From positions 1 to 32,415 of the IMG/VR virus record IMGVR_UViG_3300030329_004399: a stretch of 32,415 nucleotides of DNA; one strand, written 5' to 3'. This document shows, one piece after another, positions 8,433 through 17,433 of this stretch. Made by a program: the position numbers and the translations under genes. The notes beneath the pieces are model-generated. The model was not told where the DNA came from, did not search any database, and saw only the letters and a list, made by a program, of their open reading frames with translations. Numbering within the stretch: the stretch's first letter is position 1; the number at the start of each line of letters is the position of its first letter. Source of the stretch: a virus.

Positions 8433-8843
8433 ATGCCATCACCAACATATGTAGACGGAGCCACTGGAATGCTAAAAGGGGTTTATGCCGATGAAGGAGG
8501 AATTAAGGTTGAATCAGTAGAATGGTCAATTAATGACCCTAAAGAATACTCGTTTGATAGATATGGAGGTCACGACGGATTTGCGCATGGATTTAATCCA
8601 TCAGTGGAAATAACAATTTCAGGAGAAGTGAGTGATACAACAGGGGCGGTACCCGTTGCTCAATTTGGCACTGCCATTACTTTTAATAATGAAGAAAATG
8701 TTAAACTTGCAGATTCAGCAAGTACTTTTGCAAACGTTGCTAACACCGGCGGATTCTATCCAGAAGAAATTACTTTTAGTGAATCAAGAGACGGATTTAG
8801 AAGCATGACTATTAGAACCATTTCGCATCCAGAAATTACCTAA
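8433..8843 (+). CDS. Putative major tail tube protein
   Basis: A 136-aa beta-rich protein with paired strands (IKVESVEWSINDPKEYSFDR, NPSVEITISGEV, AITFNNEENVKLAD, EEITFSESRDGFRSMTIRTI) typical of small siphovirus tail tube subunits. It has its own late promoter, as expected for a high-copy virion protein, and lies between the terminator-like gene and the tail chaperone genes. Identification is by pattern and position. Confidence 0.65.
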   Translation: MPSPTYVDGATGMLKGVYADEGGIKVESVEWSINDPKEYSFDRYGGHDGFAHGFNPSVEITISGEVSDTTGAVPVAQFGTAITFNNEENVKLADSASTFANVANTGGFYPEEITFSESRDGFRSMTIRTISHPEIT

Positions 8844-8873
8844 TTTAATATTTTTGCCTACGGGCCAGTTTGA

Positions 8874-9386
8874 GTGAATAAATCAGAGCATTTAACGGCT
8901 CTAAAAGCCGGACAATTCATAACATCATCCACTGATCTTGCCGCCTCATTGATGGCAAATGGTTGTAAGCCTTTGAAGTCAGGCCCATGTACTAATACCT
9001 ATAGTGAAGAAAAACCATTCAGGTCGGGAGTTCCCGGGGAGGTATTATTTCATTTAGAAAAAAATAGTTCTACTTTTAAAAAACAGGACGGAACTCATTA
9101 TGCAAGTGAAGAGCTTGCAAAAGGGTTTACTGATAAAGGGGCCAATGAAAAGCTCGATGAATTGATTGATAAAATTGAGGATTCAAATCTACGCAATCAG
9201 ATAAAAGCACAATTGCCATTAGCTATCATGTCGCATCATCGGGCGGCAATGGGCAATAGATCAATAATACGCAAATGGTGGAGGAGTGTAACCCCTTGGG
9301 TCTACATGAAAGATGGAAATAAAACTTTCTTATTACCAAGAACAGCAAAAAAAACAGCAAAAAAATGGGGATTAATAAATGACTGA
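8874..9386 (+). CDS. Hypothetical tail-region protein
   Basis: A 170-aa protein that I do not recognise. It starts at GTG 8874 and ends 8 nt inside the next gene. It is basic, with a Trp-rich segment (IIRKWWRSVTPWVYMKDGNK) near residues 131-150 and a TAKKTAKKWG tail. It lies between the tail tube gene and the G/GT chaperone pair, so a structural or tail assembly role is possible. Confidence 0.65.
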   Translation: MNKSEHLTALKAGQFITSSTDLAASLMANGCKPLKSGPCTNTYSEEKPFRSGVPGEVLFHLEKNSSTFKKQDGTHYASEELAKGFTDKGANEKLDELIDKIEDSNLRNQIKAQLPLAIMSHHRAAMGNRSIIRKWWRSVTPWVYMKDGNKTFLLPRTAKKTAKKWGLIND

Positions 9387-9786
9387 TTATACTGAACTTG
9401 CAGAAGATGCCTTTGAAGATTCGGCACAATATGAATTTGATGGGATTCCTTTATACTTTTCGTATCGACATTATTATGCGCTTTTAGCAATAATGAAAGA
9501 AGCGGAAATGTCCGCAGAGGAACAGGTATTACTAATTTTCTGGGTAGCCACTCATTCCGGTGATAAAGTTAAAGAATTAAGAAAAAAGTGGAGAAATGAC
9601 AAAGATCTAGTTTTTGAAGAATTCGAGAATGCTCCGGAAAAATTTAATTTATCACCCGGATCACCTAAGATGATAGATATAGCATCCATAGCTCATAAAA
9701 TGTGGGAAGATGTGGAAAAAAGTAAAGATGAGGTTGTAGAAAATAAAAAAGAAATAAAGGGAGAGCAAGCATTGCCAAAAAAGTAG
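9379..9786 (+). CDS. Tail assembly chaperone, G-like (zero-frame product)
   Basis: A 135-aa acidic helical protein with the size and place of lambda gpG: after the tail tube and before the tape measure. It ends ...QALPKK-stop, with the slippery heptamer A AAA AAG directly before the TAG. It would coat the tape measure with its longer frameshifted partner during tail assembly. ATG overlaps the preceding gene by 8 nt. Confidence 0.85.
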   Translation: MTDYTELAEDAFEDSAQYEFDGIPLYFSYRHYYALLAIMKEAEMSAEEQVLLIFWVATHSGDKVKELRKKWRNDKDLVFEEFENAPEKFNLSPGSPKMIDIASIAHKMWEDVEKSKDEVVENKKEIKGEQALPKK

Positions 9787-9980
9787 GGCATGCCGCGTAT
9801 TATTTGGCATCCATCAGTCAAATATTGCCCGGCAGAAGCGTTGATTATTATTTAGGAGAATTGCCATATTGCCAAGGATTACAATTACAAGCAATTGAGT
9901 TGGCTAAAAATGGCATTGATTTTGACACCCCTACTAATGAAAAGAGGAAAAATTTCAAAGAAGTGGCAGGATTTTTTTGA
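9379..9980 (+). CDS. Tail assembly chaperone, GT-like -1 frameshift product
   Basis: A -1 shift at 9777-9783 joins the 135-aa G-like part to a 65-residue extension (starting VGHAAYYLASISQILPGRSV) that ends at TGA 9978-9980, about 200 aa in all. The extension has no start codon of its own at the right place and reads as real protein: hydrophobic helix, LPYCQGLQLQAIELAKNG. Its T-domain would bind the tail tube protein. The TGA stop is also the first three bases of the next TGATCTAT promoter box. Confidence 0.88.
9777..9783 (+). other. -1 ribosomal frameshift slippery site A AAA AAG
   Basis: Zero frame reads CCA AAA AAG TAG, so the heptamer A AAA AAG sits immediately upstream of the stop. It is the same slippery heptamer as E. 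coli dnaX. A purine-rich AAAGGGAGAG some 10-15 nt upstream could act as an internal Shine-Dalgarno stimulator. Translation in the -1 frame stays open for 65 codons. Confidence 0.9.
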
Positions 9981-10015
9981 TCTATATAAAAAAAAAATAA
10001 ACTTTATATTCAATA
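9978..10015 (+). promoter_or_regulatory. Putative late promoter (TGATCTAT class) before the tail completion-like gene
   Basis: TGATCTAT (9978-9985), 19 nt that are nearly all A/T, TATATT (10005-10010), 5 nt, ATG 10016. No Shine-Dalgarno sequence. Confidence 0.72.
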
Positions 10016-10609
10016 ATGGTTAAAGTAATGGCGAGAACCAATGCAAAACAATGGCAATCTGCCATGAAAGCTTGGACTAAAGCGACCGGAAAAAGTCGTG
10101 ATGATTGCATTAATAAATTCGGAGCCGAATCTTGTGTCAAAGCAATTAGACACACCCCTAAAGCAAGGGTAGGCAGAATTAATACTTATGATCCAGAAAA
10201 AGGGGGAAGAACAAAAAAGCAAAAATTACTTTTTGCATTAGCCTCTAATCAAGGAATCAGAAAGGGATCAGGGGGCGAACAAATTATGTATCCTTATGTA
10301 AGAAAAGAATTTAATAAGCGAAAAAAATCCATTGGTGCTTTAAAAGCCGGATTCATTAGACCGGCAATCCAATTGGGGGCAAGATTAAAGACAACTCCAT
10401 TTGGTGGAGGGAGCGCATCAAAATCAAAAGGAATAAAATCAAAATCTTTTAAAATGAAAGCCTTTGCTTTTAATGAAGTGGAAGGATCAGGTCTTGTGGC
10501 TTATAAGGCTATGGATAGAGCCATGATTGAAGCCGCCGCACAGGAAAAGGCATGGGCAGTAAGAAGATTACAAAAACAGAATAATAAATTTAGCGCAAAA
10601 CCATTTTAA
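10016..10609 (+). CDS. Hypothetical basic tail protein
   Basis: A 197-aa strongly basic protein (many Lys/Arg; SASKSKGIKSKSFKMKAFAF near residues 128-147) located between the tail chaperones and the tape measure. Size and residues such as CVKAIRHTPKARVGR suggest a tail completion or minor tail protein, perhaps of the HK97 gp10-like kind, but the match is weak. A second in-frame ATG lies at 10028; ATG 10016 keeps the 5-nt distance to the promoter box seen elsewhere. Ends 2 nt before the tape measure ATG. Confidence 0.6.
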   Translation: MVKVMARTNAKQWQSAMKAWTKATGKSRDDCINKFGAESCVKAIRHTPKARVGRINTYDPEKGGRTKKQKLLFALASNQGIRKGSGGEQIMYPYVRKEFNKRKKSIGALKAGFIRPAIQLGARLKTTPFGGGSASKSKGIKSKSFKMKAFAFNEVEGSGLVAYKAMDRAMIEAAAQEKAWAVRRLQKQNNKFSAKPF

Positions 10610-10611
10610 TT

Positions 10612-11688
10612 ATGGCAGTTCGTAAAAGTAGATTAGAAACCCAATTTACAGGGGATGATAAACAATTTCAAAGGGTAGCGGCTCGAGTAAAAGCCGCAGG
10701 GGCAAAAATGACGGCAATGGCGGGGTCAATGAAAGGGGCTTTTGGCGCAGTGGGGGGGACGATGTTAATTAAGGGGACATTAGAAAAATTTGATCGCATA
10801 GGGAAACTTTCAACCAGATTTGGTATAGCTTCTGAATCATTGCAAAGATTAGGACATGTGGCTAATTTAGGGGGGGCTGATTTAGAAACGGTTGCAAAAG
10901 GGTTAAGGACTCTAAATAAAAACGCCCACGAGGCGGCGGTGAATGGCTTAGAAACATACAATAGGGAATTCGAGATTTTAGGAATTGATGCCAAGGAATT
11001 CTTTATGTTAAACCATGAACAAAGATGGTTGGCAATGGGTGACGCTATAAGAGGGGCAACAAATAGGAATGTTGCAATGGCGGCATCACAAAAATTAATG
11101 GGCAGAGCCGGGGCGGAATTATTTGACATAATGGAGCAAGGTAGAGAAGAGCAAGAGGAGCAAATGAAATCAGTCCGCACTATTACTCAAGAGCAAACAA
11201 GACAAATTGAAGACCTCAACGATCATTTCTCTACTTTAACCACTGGAGCTTTGGCAGAATTTGCAGGGATGCTTGTTACAATCTGGGGATGGGTTAAAAA
11301 ATTAGGGGAAGCATTGGCATGGATGGGGATGCATTTACAAGCCGCCTTTGATCCAGATCTGGATTCTAGTGATGTAGAAAGATTTTTTGATGAATATCAA
11401 AAGGAACAGGAGGAGTTAGAAAAGAAAAGAAAGCAAAGAGATGAAGAAAGATTCAATCGTGAAGAGGGAGGACTAGAGGGTGTAGAAAGGAAAGCAAAAC
11501 AAGCCGCGAAAAAAATAGTAACCTCATTTTCTGGGGCATCAATGGGCGGATTTTTTGGGAATGCTGGAAGAAGTAGGGTATCCGCACGCGCTCCTAAATC
11601 ACTAGAACAAAAGCGATTTGAGTTAGAAAAAAGCCGTACTGAACAAATTAAATTTATGGCACAACAAATCAAAAGAGCTACGACGTAA
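10612..11688 (+). CDS. Tape measure protein, short
   Basis: A 358-aa protein with the composition of a tail tape measure: Ala/Gly-rich N-terminal helices (VKAAGAKMTAMAGSMKGAFG), LSTRFGIASESLQRLGHVA (about residues 71-89) and KGLRTLNKNAHEAA, a hydrophobic stretch (ALAEFAGMLVTIWGWVKKLG, about residues 214-233), then a long charged coiled coil (QKEQEELEKKRKQRDEERFN). At roughly 1.5 angstrom per residue this would set a tail of about 50 nm, so the virion would have a short siphovirus-type tail. Overlaps the next ATG by one base. Confidence 0.82.
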   Translation: MAVRKSRLETQFTGDDKQFQRVAARVKAAGAKMTAMAGSMKGAFGAVGGTMLIKGTLEKFDRIGKLSTRFGIASESLQRLGHVANLGGADLETVAKGLRTLNKNAHEAAVNGLETYNREFEILGIDAKEFFMLNHEQRWLAMGDAIRGATNRNVAMAASQKLMGRAGAELFDIMEQGREEQEEQMKSVRTITQEQTRQIEDLNDHFSTLTTGALAEFAGMLVTIWGWVKKLGEALAWMGMHLQAAFDPDLDSSDVERFFDEYQKEQEELEKKRKQRDEERFNREEGGLEGVERKAKQAAKKIVTSFSGASMGGFFGNAGRSRVSARAPKSLEQKRFELEKSRTEQIKFMAQQIKRATT

Positions 11689-12371
11689 TGCCGAAACCAG
11701 AATACAAAGGTAATAGTTCATGGAAGCAACAAAGGGGCACCTCATTTGGAACGGATGAAGAGGGGAAAGACTGGATTGAACTCACTTTCAGAGGCAAAAG
11801 TGATTTAGCTTTATCTTTTAGAGAGCAATACCCAAAGGGGACAGATTGTCCGGAGCCGGGATTTTCACATTGTAAGCTTCTCAGTCCTCCAGACATTGAA
11901 GAGGAAAGTATAGCTTTTTCGTATGCTATATTAAGATTTGAAGGGCCTAGCCCATTAAGCGGAACCTTTGAAGGGACTGATGCTACAATTGAACATTCTA
12001 CTCAAGAGGCGGATTTAATTTTTTCTACAAATATTAATAAAGAATTACTTACCGTAACATATAGATATCATAGAGTAATAGTTACCGCTTCCTATATTAA
12101 ATCCACTCGCCCAACCAGTACCAGATACAATTCCGAATTAGATAAACATGCAGAAGGTAATGGCATTTTGGAACCAATTGCCGATGTTAAAATACCATTA
12201 GGAGCACACCATTTTGAATTTATTAAAAATAACAAAGATAAATATTATGAAGTGGATCAGTGGAGTGTGGTGTCTAACTGGACAGAAACTGCCTCTGGCA
12301 TATATGAGGTAAAAGAAGAACATTCAAAATTTTTAACTCCTAAAGATGCCGACGTTCGGATAAATCAGTAA
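11688..12371 (+). CDS. Hypothetical tail tip-region protein
   Basis: A 227-aa protein, mostly predicted beta strands, with aromatic-rich C-terminal part (YEVDQWSVVSNWTETASGIY). Position directly after the tape measure suggests a distal tail or baseplate-like protein. No family recognised. The next gene starts at the base after its stop. Confidence 0.65.
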   Translation: MPKPEYKGNSSWKQQRGTSFGTDEEGKDWIELTFRGKSDLALSFREQYPKGTDCPEPGFSHCKLLSPPDIEEESIAFSYAILRFEGPSPLSGTFEGTDATIEHSTQEADLIFSTNINKELLTVTYRYHRVIVTASYIKSTRPTSTRYNSELDKHAEGNGILEPIADVKIPLGAHHFEFIKNNKDKYYEVDQWSVVSNWTETASGIYEVKEEHSKFLTPKDADVRINQ

Positions 12372-13238
12372 ATGCATAGACCTCCGGCAAAACTTAAAAA
12401 GGGATGGCGATTACATAGGGATGCTTATAATGATCTATTAGAGTATGTAATTAAAACGAGGCCAATTCCTACACATGGGCATCAGGAAACGAGCAATGGC
12501 ACGATGCCTCCGGTTTTATCTAAACAGAAACCACATCAATTTGAACCAATAATATTACAAGGTTCTTCCCCTATTCTTTTAATACATCCGGGTTATGTAT
12601 TTGCTTCATATAGGGATACAGATCAAGCTTCCACGACAGCCCATTTACCACAAATTCAACAATGGCCTTTTGAACCAACTTATAATTCTGAAAGTGGCGA
12701 TAAATTAAGTGATGAATCTGAATTGCCGGATTCAATTGCTCTTACTAAAAATTCAGTAAATTATATTTATCTGGAATTAAACTGGACAGAACATAAATAT
12801 GATGTTGGGGGATGGGATTATGATACGGGGGTATATGCATTTAAAGCTGAATATAATTTAAAAGATTATCCCAATGGTCATGTAATAGTAGGGGGCGATG
12901 CCTCCGCTCCTCCGCCTTCCGGGGTTTCGGTTAGAATGGATAAAATATTTTACACTCTAAATACCGCTATTTTCAAACAGACTACAACTCAACAGCCTAT
13001 AATTGAGACAGCCACAAAGACCCATATTCAAGCCGGAGTTATTACATTAAATGATGAGGGTAAACTTGCTGATCAATCTACCCCGCAGGCTGATAATTTA
13101 AGATGGTTTTTACAGGGGCCAATATTTGCCAATCGTCCTCCTGTTTATATTTCCGGTCTATCTTCACCAAATAGGGATGAGCCTATTGCCCCTATAGTTT
13201 CAGATGATTACACTTATCCCGGCGCAGAAAGGGTTTAG
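12372..13238 (+). CDS. Hypothetical tail tip-region protein
   Basis: A 288-aa protein starting MHRPPAKLKKGWRLHRDAYN, with a pattern of short strands and loops, YIYLELNWTEHKYDVGGWDY, and a Pro-rich loop. It resembles in style the adaptor proteins between tail tip and fibres. No motif known to me. Immediately adjacent to the upstream gene; followed by a gap that holds a TGATCTAT promoter. Confidence 0.65.
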   Translation: MHRPPAKLKKGWRLHRDAYNDLLEYVIKTRPIPTHGHQETSNGTMPPVLSKQKPHQFEPIILQGSSPILLIHPGYVFASYRDTDQASTTAHLPQIQQWPFEPTYNSESGDKLSDESELPDSIALTKNSVNYIYLELNWTEHKYDVGGWDYDTGVYAFKAEYNLKDYPNGHVIVGGDASAPPPSGVSVRMDKIFYTLNTAIFKQTTTQQPIIETATKTHIQAGVITLNDEGKLADQSTPQADNLRWFLQGPIFANRPPVYISGLSSPNRDEPIAPIVSDDYTYPGAERV

Positions 13239-13245
13239 ATTATTC

Positions 13246-13283
13246 TGATCTATTATCTTATCTAAAAAAGGGTATTTTAATAG
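13246..13283 (+). promoter_or_regulatory. Putative late promoter (TGATCTAT class) of the tail fibre genes
   Basis: TGATCTAT (13246-13253), 19 nt, TATTTT (13273-13278), 5 nt, ATG 13284. It starts 7 nt after the stop of the upstream gene and would drive the two fibre-region genes. Confidence 0.72.
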
Positions 13284-14333
13284 ATGGCAGTCCATACGGT
13301 AAAATTTACAGGTGATAGCTCTTTCAGTGGAACGCATACATCTGGATCAAAAATATATGTGCGCTCTGATAATGCCGCAGATGATGATAATTTAGTTTTA
13401 TACGGCAGGAAATCCAGCGATTCAACCGCTCACTATCAGCAATTGGTAGTTAATACTAATGAGGGTAAAATTGAGCAATTAGGCGGGACTGCATGGAGTC
13501 ATTTATATTTGGCAAAATGGGACACTACTTTACTGGGGACGGCTTCGGTATTCTCCAATGATGGTACCGCCGCCACGGGAAAAGCGACCATTATTACGAA
13601 TCCTTCAAACGGTGAAACTATTGAAATAGGGCTAACAGGATTCACTACGGTCTTTACATTTAAAACTACAGTCTCTGGTAATGGGGATGTAAAAATAGGT
13701 TCAAGTACGGCGGCAACCGCAGATAATCTTGCCTCTGCAATAAATGATTCTCAAACAGGGACTAGCAATCCTACTGATGGAACGGATTGGAATTCAACCG
13801 GGGCGCATGCTTATTTAACAGCTACATCCTCATCTTCAAGTGTAACTTTAACGGATCGAATTAATTGCGCTAGGCAATTAGCTTGGGTTCTTGATCCTTA
13901 CGATGATGGTGATTTTCATATATGCAATATAAGAGGGGGAATTGATGGAACAAAAATAATTGATCTAGCGGCAGGGAATAAATCAGCAAGCACTACAACT
14001 GCGAGTGGAGTTGATTTAGATAGTGAAGATTTATCTACCACAAATGTCAGCGGCTTACTATCCGGTGCCTCTGATTCCGTAGCTACTAGAGGTAGATTTG
14101 TGGTAGATATTTATTGTCAAGATCCAACCGCAACAGTTACCCCCGTCATTCAATTAAGTAATGATAATATAAATTGGAGGAATGCGACTACCACTATTAC
14201 TGATTTAAATACGGATCAAGAACAAAGAATAACTGGGGATGATTTAATGTCTGAATATGTCAGAATCAATTTTACCACATGGAGTGCGACCGCCGCAAAG
14301 GCTTTAAATATTAAAATTATTACACAGAGTTAA
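13284..14333 (+). CDS. Putative tail/fibre-associated structural protein
   Basis: A 349-aa Ser/Thr/Asp-rich beta protein. Segments such as NPSNGETIEIGLTGFTTVFTF, VKIGSSTAATADNLASAIND and VTLTDR resemble repeated modules of phage structural proteins in which fixed numbers of residues per data point form beta layers; the last third (FVVDIYCQDPTATVTPVIQL, NWRNATTTITDL) looks like a jelly-roll type domain. It overlaps the large fibre gene by one base, so the two are likely made together as parts of the adhesion apparatus. Confidence 0.6.
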   Translation: MAVHTVKFTGDSSFSGTHTSGSKIYVRSDNAADDDNLVLYGRKSSDSTAHYQQLVVNTNEGKIEQLGGTAWSHLYLAKWDTTLLGTASVFSNDGTAATGKATIITNPSNGETIEIGLTGFTTVFTFKTTVSGNGDVKIGSSTAATADNLASAINDSQTGTSNPTDGTDWNSTGAHAYLTATSSSSSVTLTDRINCARQLAWVLDPYDDGDFHICNIRGGIDGTKIIDLAAGNKSASTTTASGVDLDSEDLSTTNVSGLLSGASDSVATRGRFVVDIYCQDPTATVTPVIQLSNDNINWRNATTTITDLNTDQEQRITGDDLMSEYVRINFTTWSATAAKALNIKIITQS

Positions 14334-17173
14334 TGGCACATAAATTTATTATTGATGATAGAACGGGGGCTTTATATTCCGATTTTACGGCAAGACGAGT
14401 TACTTCTGCCGCAGAGCTTTTACAGGCTGAAAGAGGATTAACCCCAACATTTGAAATCTATTCCATTAATGTTGCTACTGATACCAGAGCGGTAACAGGG
14501 AAAACATTGACAAATGGCAATCTCTCTGTATCTATTGGACTCGCAGGGAAAGCCCCAGATAAAGGATTAATTAAAGCGGCATGGAGTGGAACTTCATACG
14601 AATCTGCATATCTAAATATTGAAAATCTAACAGCCTCCGCTCTTGCTTCGGCATTTAATAATTCAATAACAACCGTATCTAATGCCGGAGGATTGATGGT
14701 TGATGAACTCGGCGAGGGCAAATGGCTTCTGACAATGAAAAAAGTCGGAGCGATAACAGGATCTCCATCGTTAAATGTCGAAAGCTCAGATCCTCCATCA
14801 GCCGTTGAGGTTAATTCTGTAAGAACAGGAGACTCAGACACAAAGGCTCAATGGATCATCAACCTAATTCAATCCCCGGTCGCTAATATAGCAACAGGAT
14901 CATGGTCAAGCGCAACGAGCGGATCATATAGCGGACTCAGTTCGACCATTAGCCTCAATACAACGGCAATGCTTTCTGCAATTGCTCGAGGTCAGAGAGA
15001 CTTTGAGATTTCAATAGTTCATTCAGGTCAGGTTCTTCACCGATCATCTGTAAGCATTCACGAATCACTCGACCCAACGGCGGCAGGATCGATTGTAGTA
15101 ACCTCACCAACACTTTTCACATTAGGAAGCAACGCAGTTAATCAAGGCGAGACGATTGCCATTAGTGGCGGTCTTACTTATGACGGAACGACCCTAGCCG
15201 CGCCATTTTTGCCCTTGGCAGGTGGGACGATGACGGGGGCGGTTGCAATGGGAAGCCAGAAAATCACAGGCTTGGCAGACGGCACGGCAAGCGGTGACGC
15301 AATTAACAAGGGCCAACTTGACGGCCTTATTGACAATGCGCCAGAGGCTTTGAACACTCTCAATGAACTGGCGGCGGCATTGGGTGATGACGTAAATTTT
15401 AGCACAACAGTGGCGAATAATATCGCGACTAAATTGCCGCTGGCGGGTGGAACGATGACCGGGGCAATATTACACTCTTCGGGCAGTGCAAGCAATCCTT
15501 CAATTTCGTTTTCGAGTGATTCTGATAGCGGATTTTACTCAGACAGTGACGGTTCAATTGGTGTTTCATTTAATGCTAATATGCGATGGCACTGGACAAG
15601 TTCATTTTTCCGCACTGCCGCAACTTTAGGGGCTGAAATTAAATCGAGCGCGGGAACAGCCGCTAGCCCAAATTACAGATTTAGAGATGATAACAATACC
15701 GGAATGTTTCGGGTTGCGGCTGACCAGCTGGGTTTTTCAACTGGTGGAGTCGAGCGATTGCACTTATATGACGACGGATTTGATTTTAATAATTTATCAG
15801 TCAATTTCAAAGATAGCGGAGGAGATGGCCGCGCAACGATGGGGCTTGCATCTCAGCATTTCAATATCAATGTTTACGGAACCAGTGGCTGGATTAATAA
15901 CGCTATTAATATTGACAATGATACGGGGATGGTGGGTCTCTCAACTGCCACACCAACAGCAAACTTAGATATTACAACCAGCTTAAACCAACAACATTTG
16001 TATATTCAAGGCGCCCTTGACTCAGGTTCAACTGCGTTGGCTAGATTAAAAACTATCTCCAACGGGAATGTTTTGCTTTTGGAATCTGGGACAACGTCTG
16101 ATAGTCGAGAAATTTTTGATGTTAAAAATTCAAACGGAACGGTTTTTAAAATTCAAGGCGACGGAGCCTCAGTCTTCAGCGGTGCAGTCACCGTTGGCTC
16201 AGATGGTGCGGGCCATGTTTTAGATGTTCAAACCGGAACATCTGACGAAGGAATAAGGCTAACCTCGACAGGGACAGGGGGGCGAACGGTTTTTCAAGCC
16301 ATTGTGAACAACGTAGCAAATGGAAATGCGAATTTGAATCTTTACCATGCCACTGCGCTCACTACTAGAATCACCTCTGACCCATCAAACCCAACATTCT
16401 TTAATTCCGGGCCGGTCAATTTTGGCGCGGATGGTGACGGAAAAGATGTGACTTTTTACGGCTCAACGAGTGGTTCTTATATGCTATGGGATGAGAGTGC
16501 AGATGACCTAATTCTAGGCGGGGCGGCTCGTTTGGGAATAGGGACTGACAGCCCTGACACCACTCTTACCATTAAAAAAGACAACACGACAGGCCCGACT
16601 ATCAGCCTCGATAACTCAGAAAATAGAACTTATATAAATAATTGGGGCAGTGGGGTGACATCCGGGAGAGCTACTCGGCTTGAGATTAACGCGGCTACTA
16701 CTGATTTCGCAGTTGCCGCAAATAATATTTATTTCCAAATCGGAACTGTTGGCGATTCGCATGAAAAGATGCGCCTCGATTCGTCAGGAAATTTAGGCAT
16801 AGGGAATAGCAATCCAACCCAAAAAGTTTCGATTCAATTTGCTGATACTGACACATCGTTTTCCTCCGGCTCTGGCGGCGCATGGGGTTCTGAAGGCTTA
16901 CTAATTGAAAACACCAGCACAACCACGGACACGATGGCAATGATTCAGTTGCGGAATGGTGACGCGGATATTCATATTGCTGGAATTAGACAAGGCTCAG
17001 ACGATTCAGATTTAGGTTTCTTTTTTGAAGGGACGGAAAAGATGCGCTTTGATAAAGATGGTGATGCTGAAATTAAAACAGATGGCAAAGGATTAATTTT
17101 GTCATCACCTGATGGAACTCGATATAAAATCACCGTTGCAAACGATGGAACTGTTACCTCAACAGCCATGTAA
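14333..17173 (+). CDS. Tail fibre protein
   Basis: A 946-aa host-recognition protein. It carries two phage fibre repeats with the LPLAGGTMTGA signature (near residues 296-306 and 368-378) joined by KITGLADGTASGDAINKGQL, then long stretches of trimer-forming repeats such as MRLDSSGNLGIGNSNPTQKV and RLGIGTDSPDTTLTIKKDN. It ends with SSPDGTRYKITVANDGTV and has no obvious S74 chaperone domain, so trimerisation would not involve C-terminal self-cleavage. From about 14500 to 17150 the DNA is visibly richer in G+C than the flanking genes, a sign of modular exchange. Confidence 0.85.
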   Translation: MAHKFIIDDRTGALYSDFTARRVTSAAELLQAERGLTPTFEIYSINVATDTRAVTGKTLTNGNLSVSIGLAGKAPDKGLIKAAWSGTSYESAYLNIENLTASALASAFNNSITTVSNAGGLMVDELGEGKWLLTMKKVGAITGSPSLNVESSDPPSAVEVNSVRTGDSDTKAQWIINLIQSPVANIATGSWSSATSGSYSGLSSTISLNTTAMLSAIARGQRDFEISIVHSGQVLHRSSVSIHESLDPTAAGSIVVTSPTLFTLGSNAVNQGETIAISGGLTYDGTTLAAPFLPLAGGTMTGAVAMGSQKITGLADGTASGDAINKGQLDGLIDNAPEALNTLNELAAALGDDVNFSTTVANNIATKLPLAGGTMTGAILHSSGSASNPSISFSSDSDSGFYSDSDGSIGVSFNANMRWHWTSSFFRTAATLGAEIKSSAGTAASPNYRFRDDNNTGMFRVAADQLGFSTGGVERLHLYDDGFDFNNLSVNFKDSGGDGRATMGLASQHFNINVYGTSGWINNAINIDNDTGMVGLSTATPTANLDITTSLNQQHLYIQGALDSGSTALARLKTISNGNVLLLESGTTSDSREIFDVKNSNGTVFKIQGDGASVFSGAVTVGSDGAGHVLDVQTGTSDEGIRLTSTGTGGRTVFQAIVNNVANGNANLNLYHATALTTRITSDPSNPTFFNSGPVNFGADGDGKDVTFYGSTSGSYMLWDESADDLILGGAARLGIGTDSPDTTLTIKKDNTTGPTISLDNSENRTYINNWGSGVTSGRATRLEINAATTDFAVAANNIYFQIGTVGDSHEKMRLDSSGNLGIGNSNPTQKVSIQFADTDTSFSSGSGGAWGSEGLLIENTSTTTDTMAMIQLRNGDADIHIAGIRQGSDDSDLGFFFEGTEKMRFDKDGDAEIKTDGKGLILSSPDGTRYKITVANDGTVTSTAM

Positions 17174-17241
17174 GAATTATGATAGACCAACAAAATAAAA
17201 TTGATTGATTTTAATGAGACTTAACTAATCTTAATAAGTAT

Positions 17242-17433
17242 ATGTCAGAAGAAAAAAAATTCACAAAAAACGAGTTCGCTATCATTGCACAGTTAATAGA
17301 TGGGGGAATTCGAGCCGCAGGAATCAATGTCGCCTCCGGGGGCAATGAACTCATCTCAGGACTGCAAAAGTTCTTTGCACTTAAACCAGAAGAGGAATCA
17401 ACCTCAAAACCAGAACCAGAAGATAATGCCTAG
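17242..17433 (+). CDS. Small hypothetical protein opening the lysis region
   Basis: A 63-aa acidic protein (C-terminal EEESTSKPEPED) with an amphipathic N-terminal half (FAIIAQLIDGGIRAAGINVA). It has no membrane segment. It overlaps the holin-like gene by 8 nt (ATGCCTAG). The upstream 68 nt contain an AT-rich stretch with TGATTTTA and AATAAG at nearly, but not exactly, the late promoter layout. Confidence 0.6.
   Translation: MSEEKKFTKNEFAIIAQLIDGGIRAAGINVASGGNELISGLQKFFALKPEEESTSKPEPEDNA

Noticed and set aside
12433-12440. TGATCTAT as a further late promoter
   Set aside because: Lies inside a coding region with no TAT-box 19 nt downstream and no start codon; the copy at 28258 and those in the hammerhead tails fail the same test.
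15178-15495. - strand reading frames opposite the fibre gene and other long genes
   Set aside because: Shadow frames of a strongly supported gene, with no promoter, coupling or family pattern.
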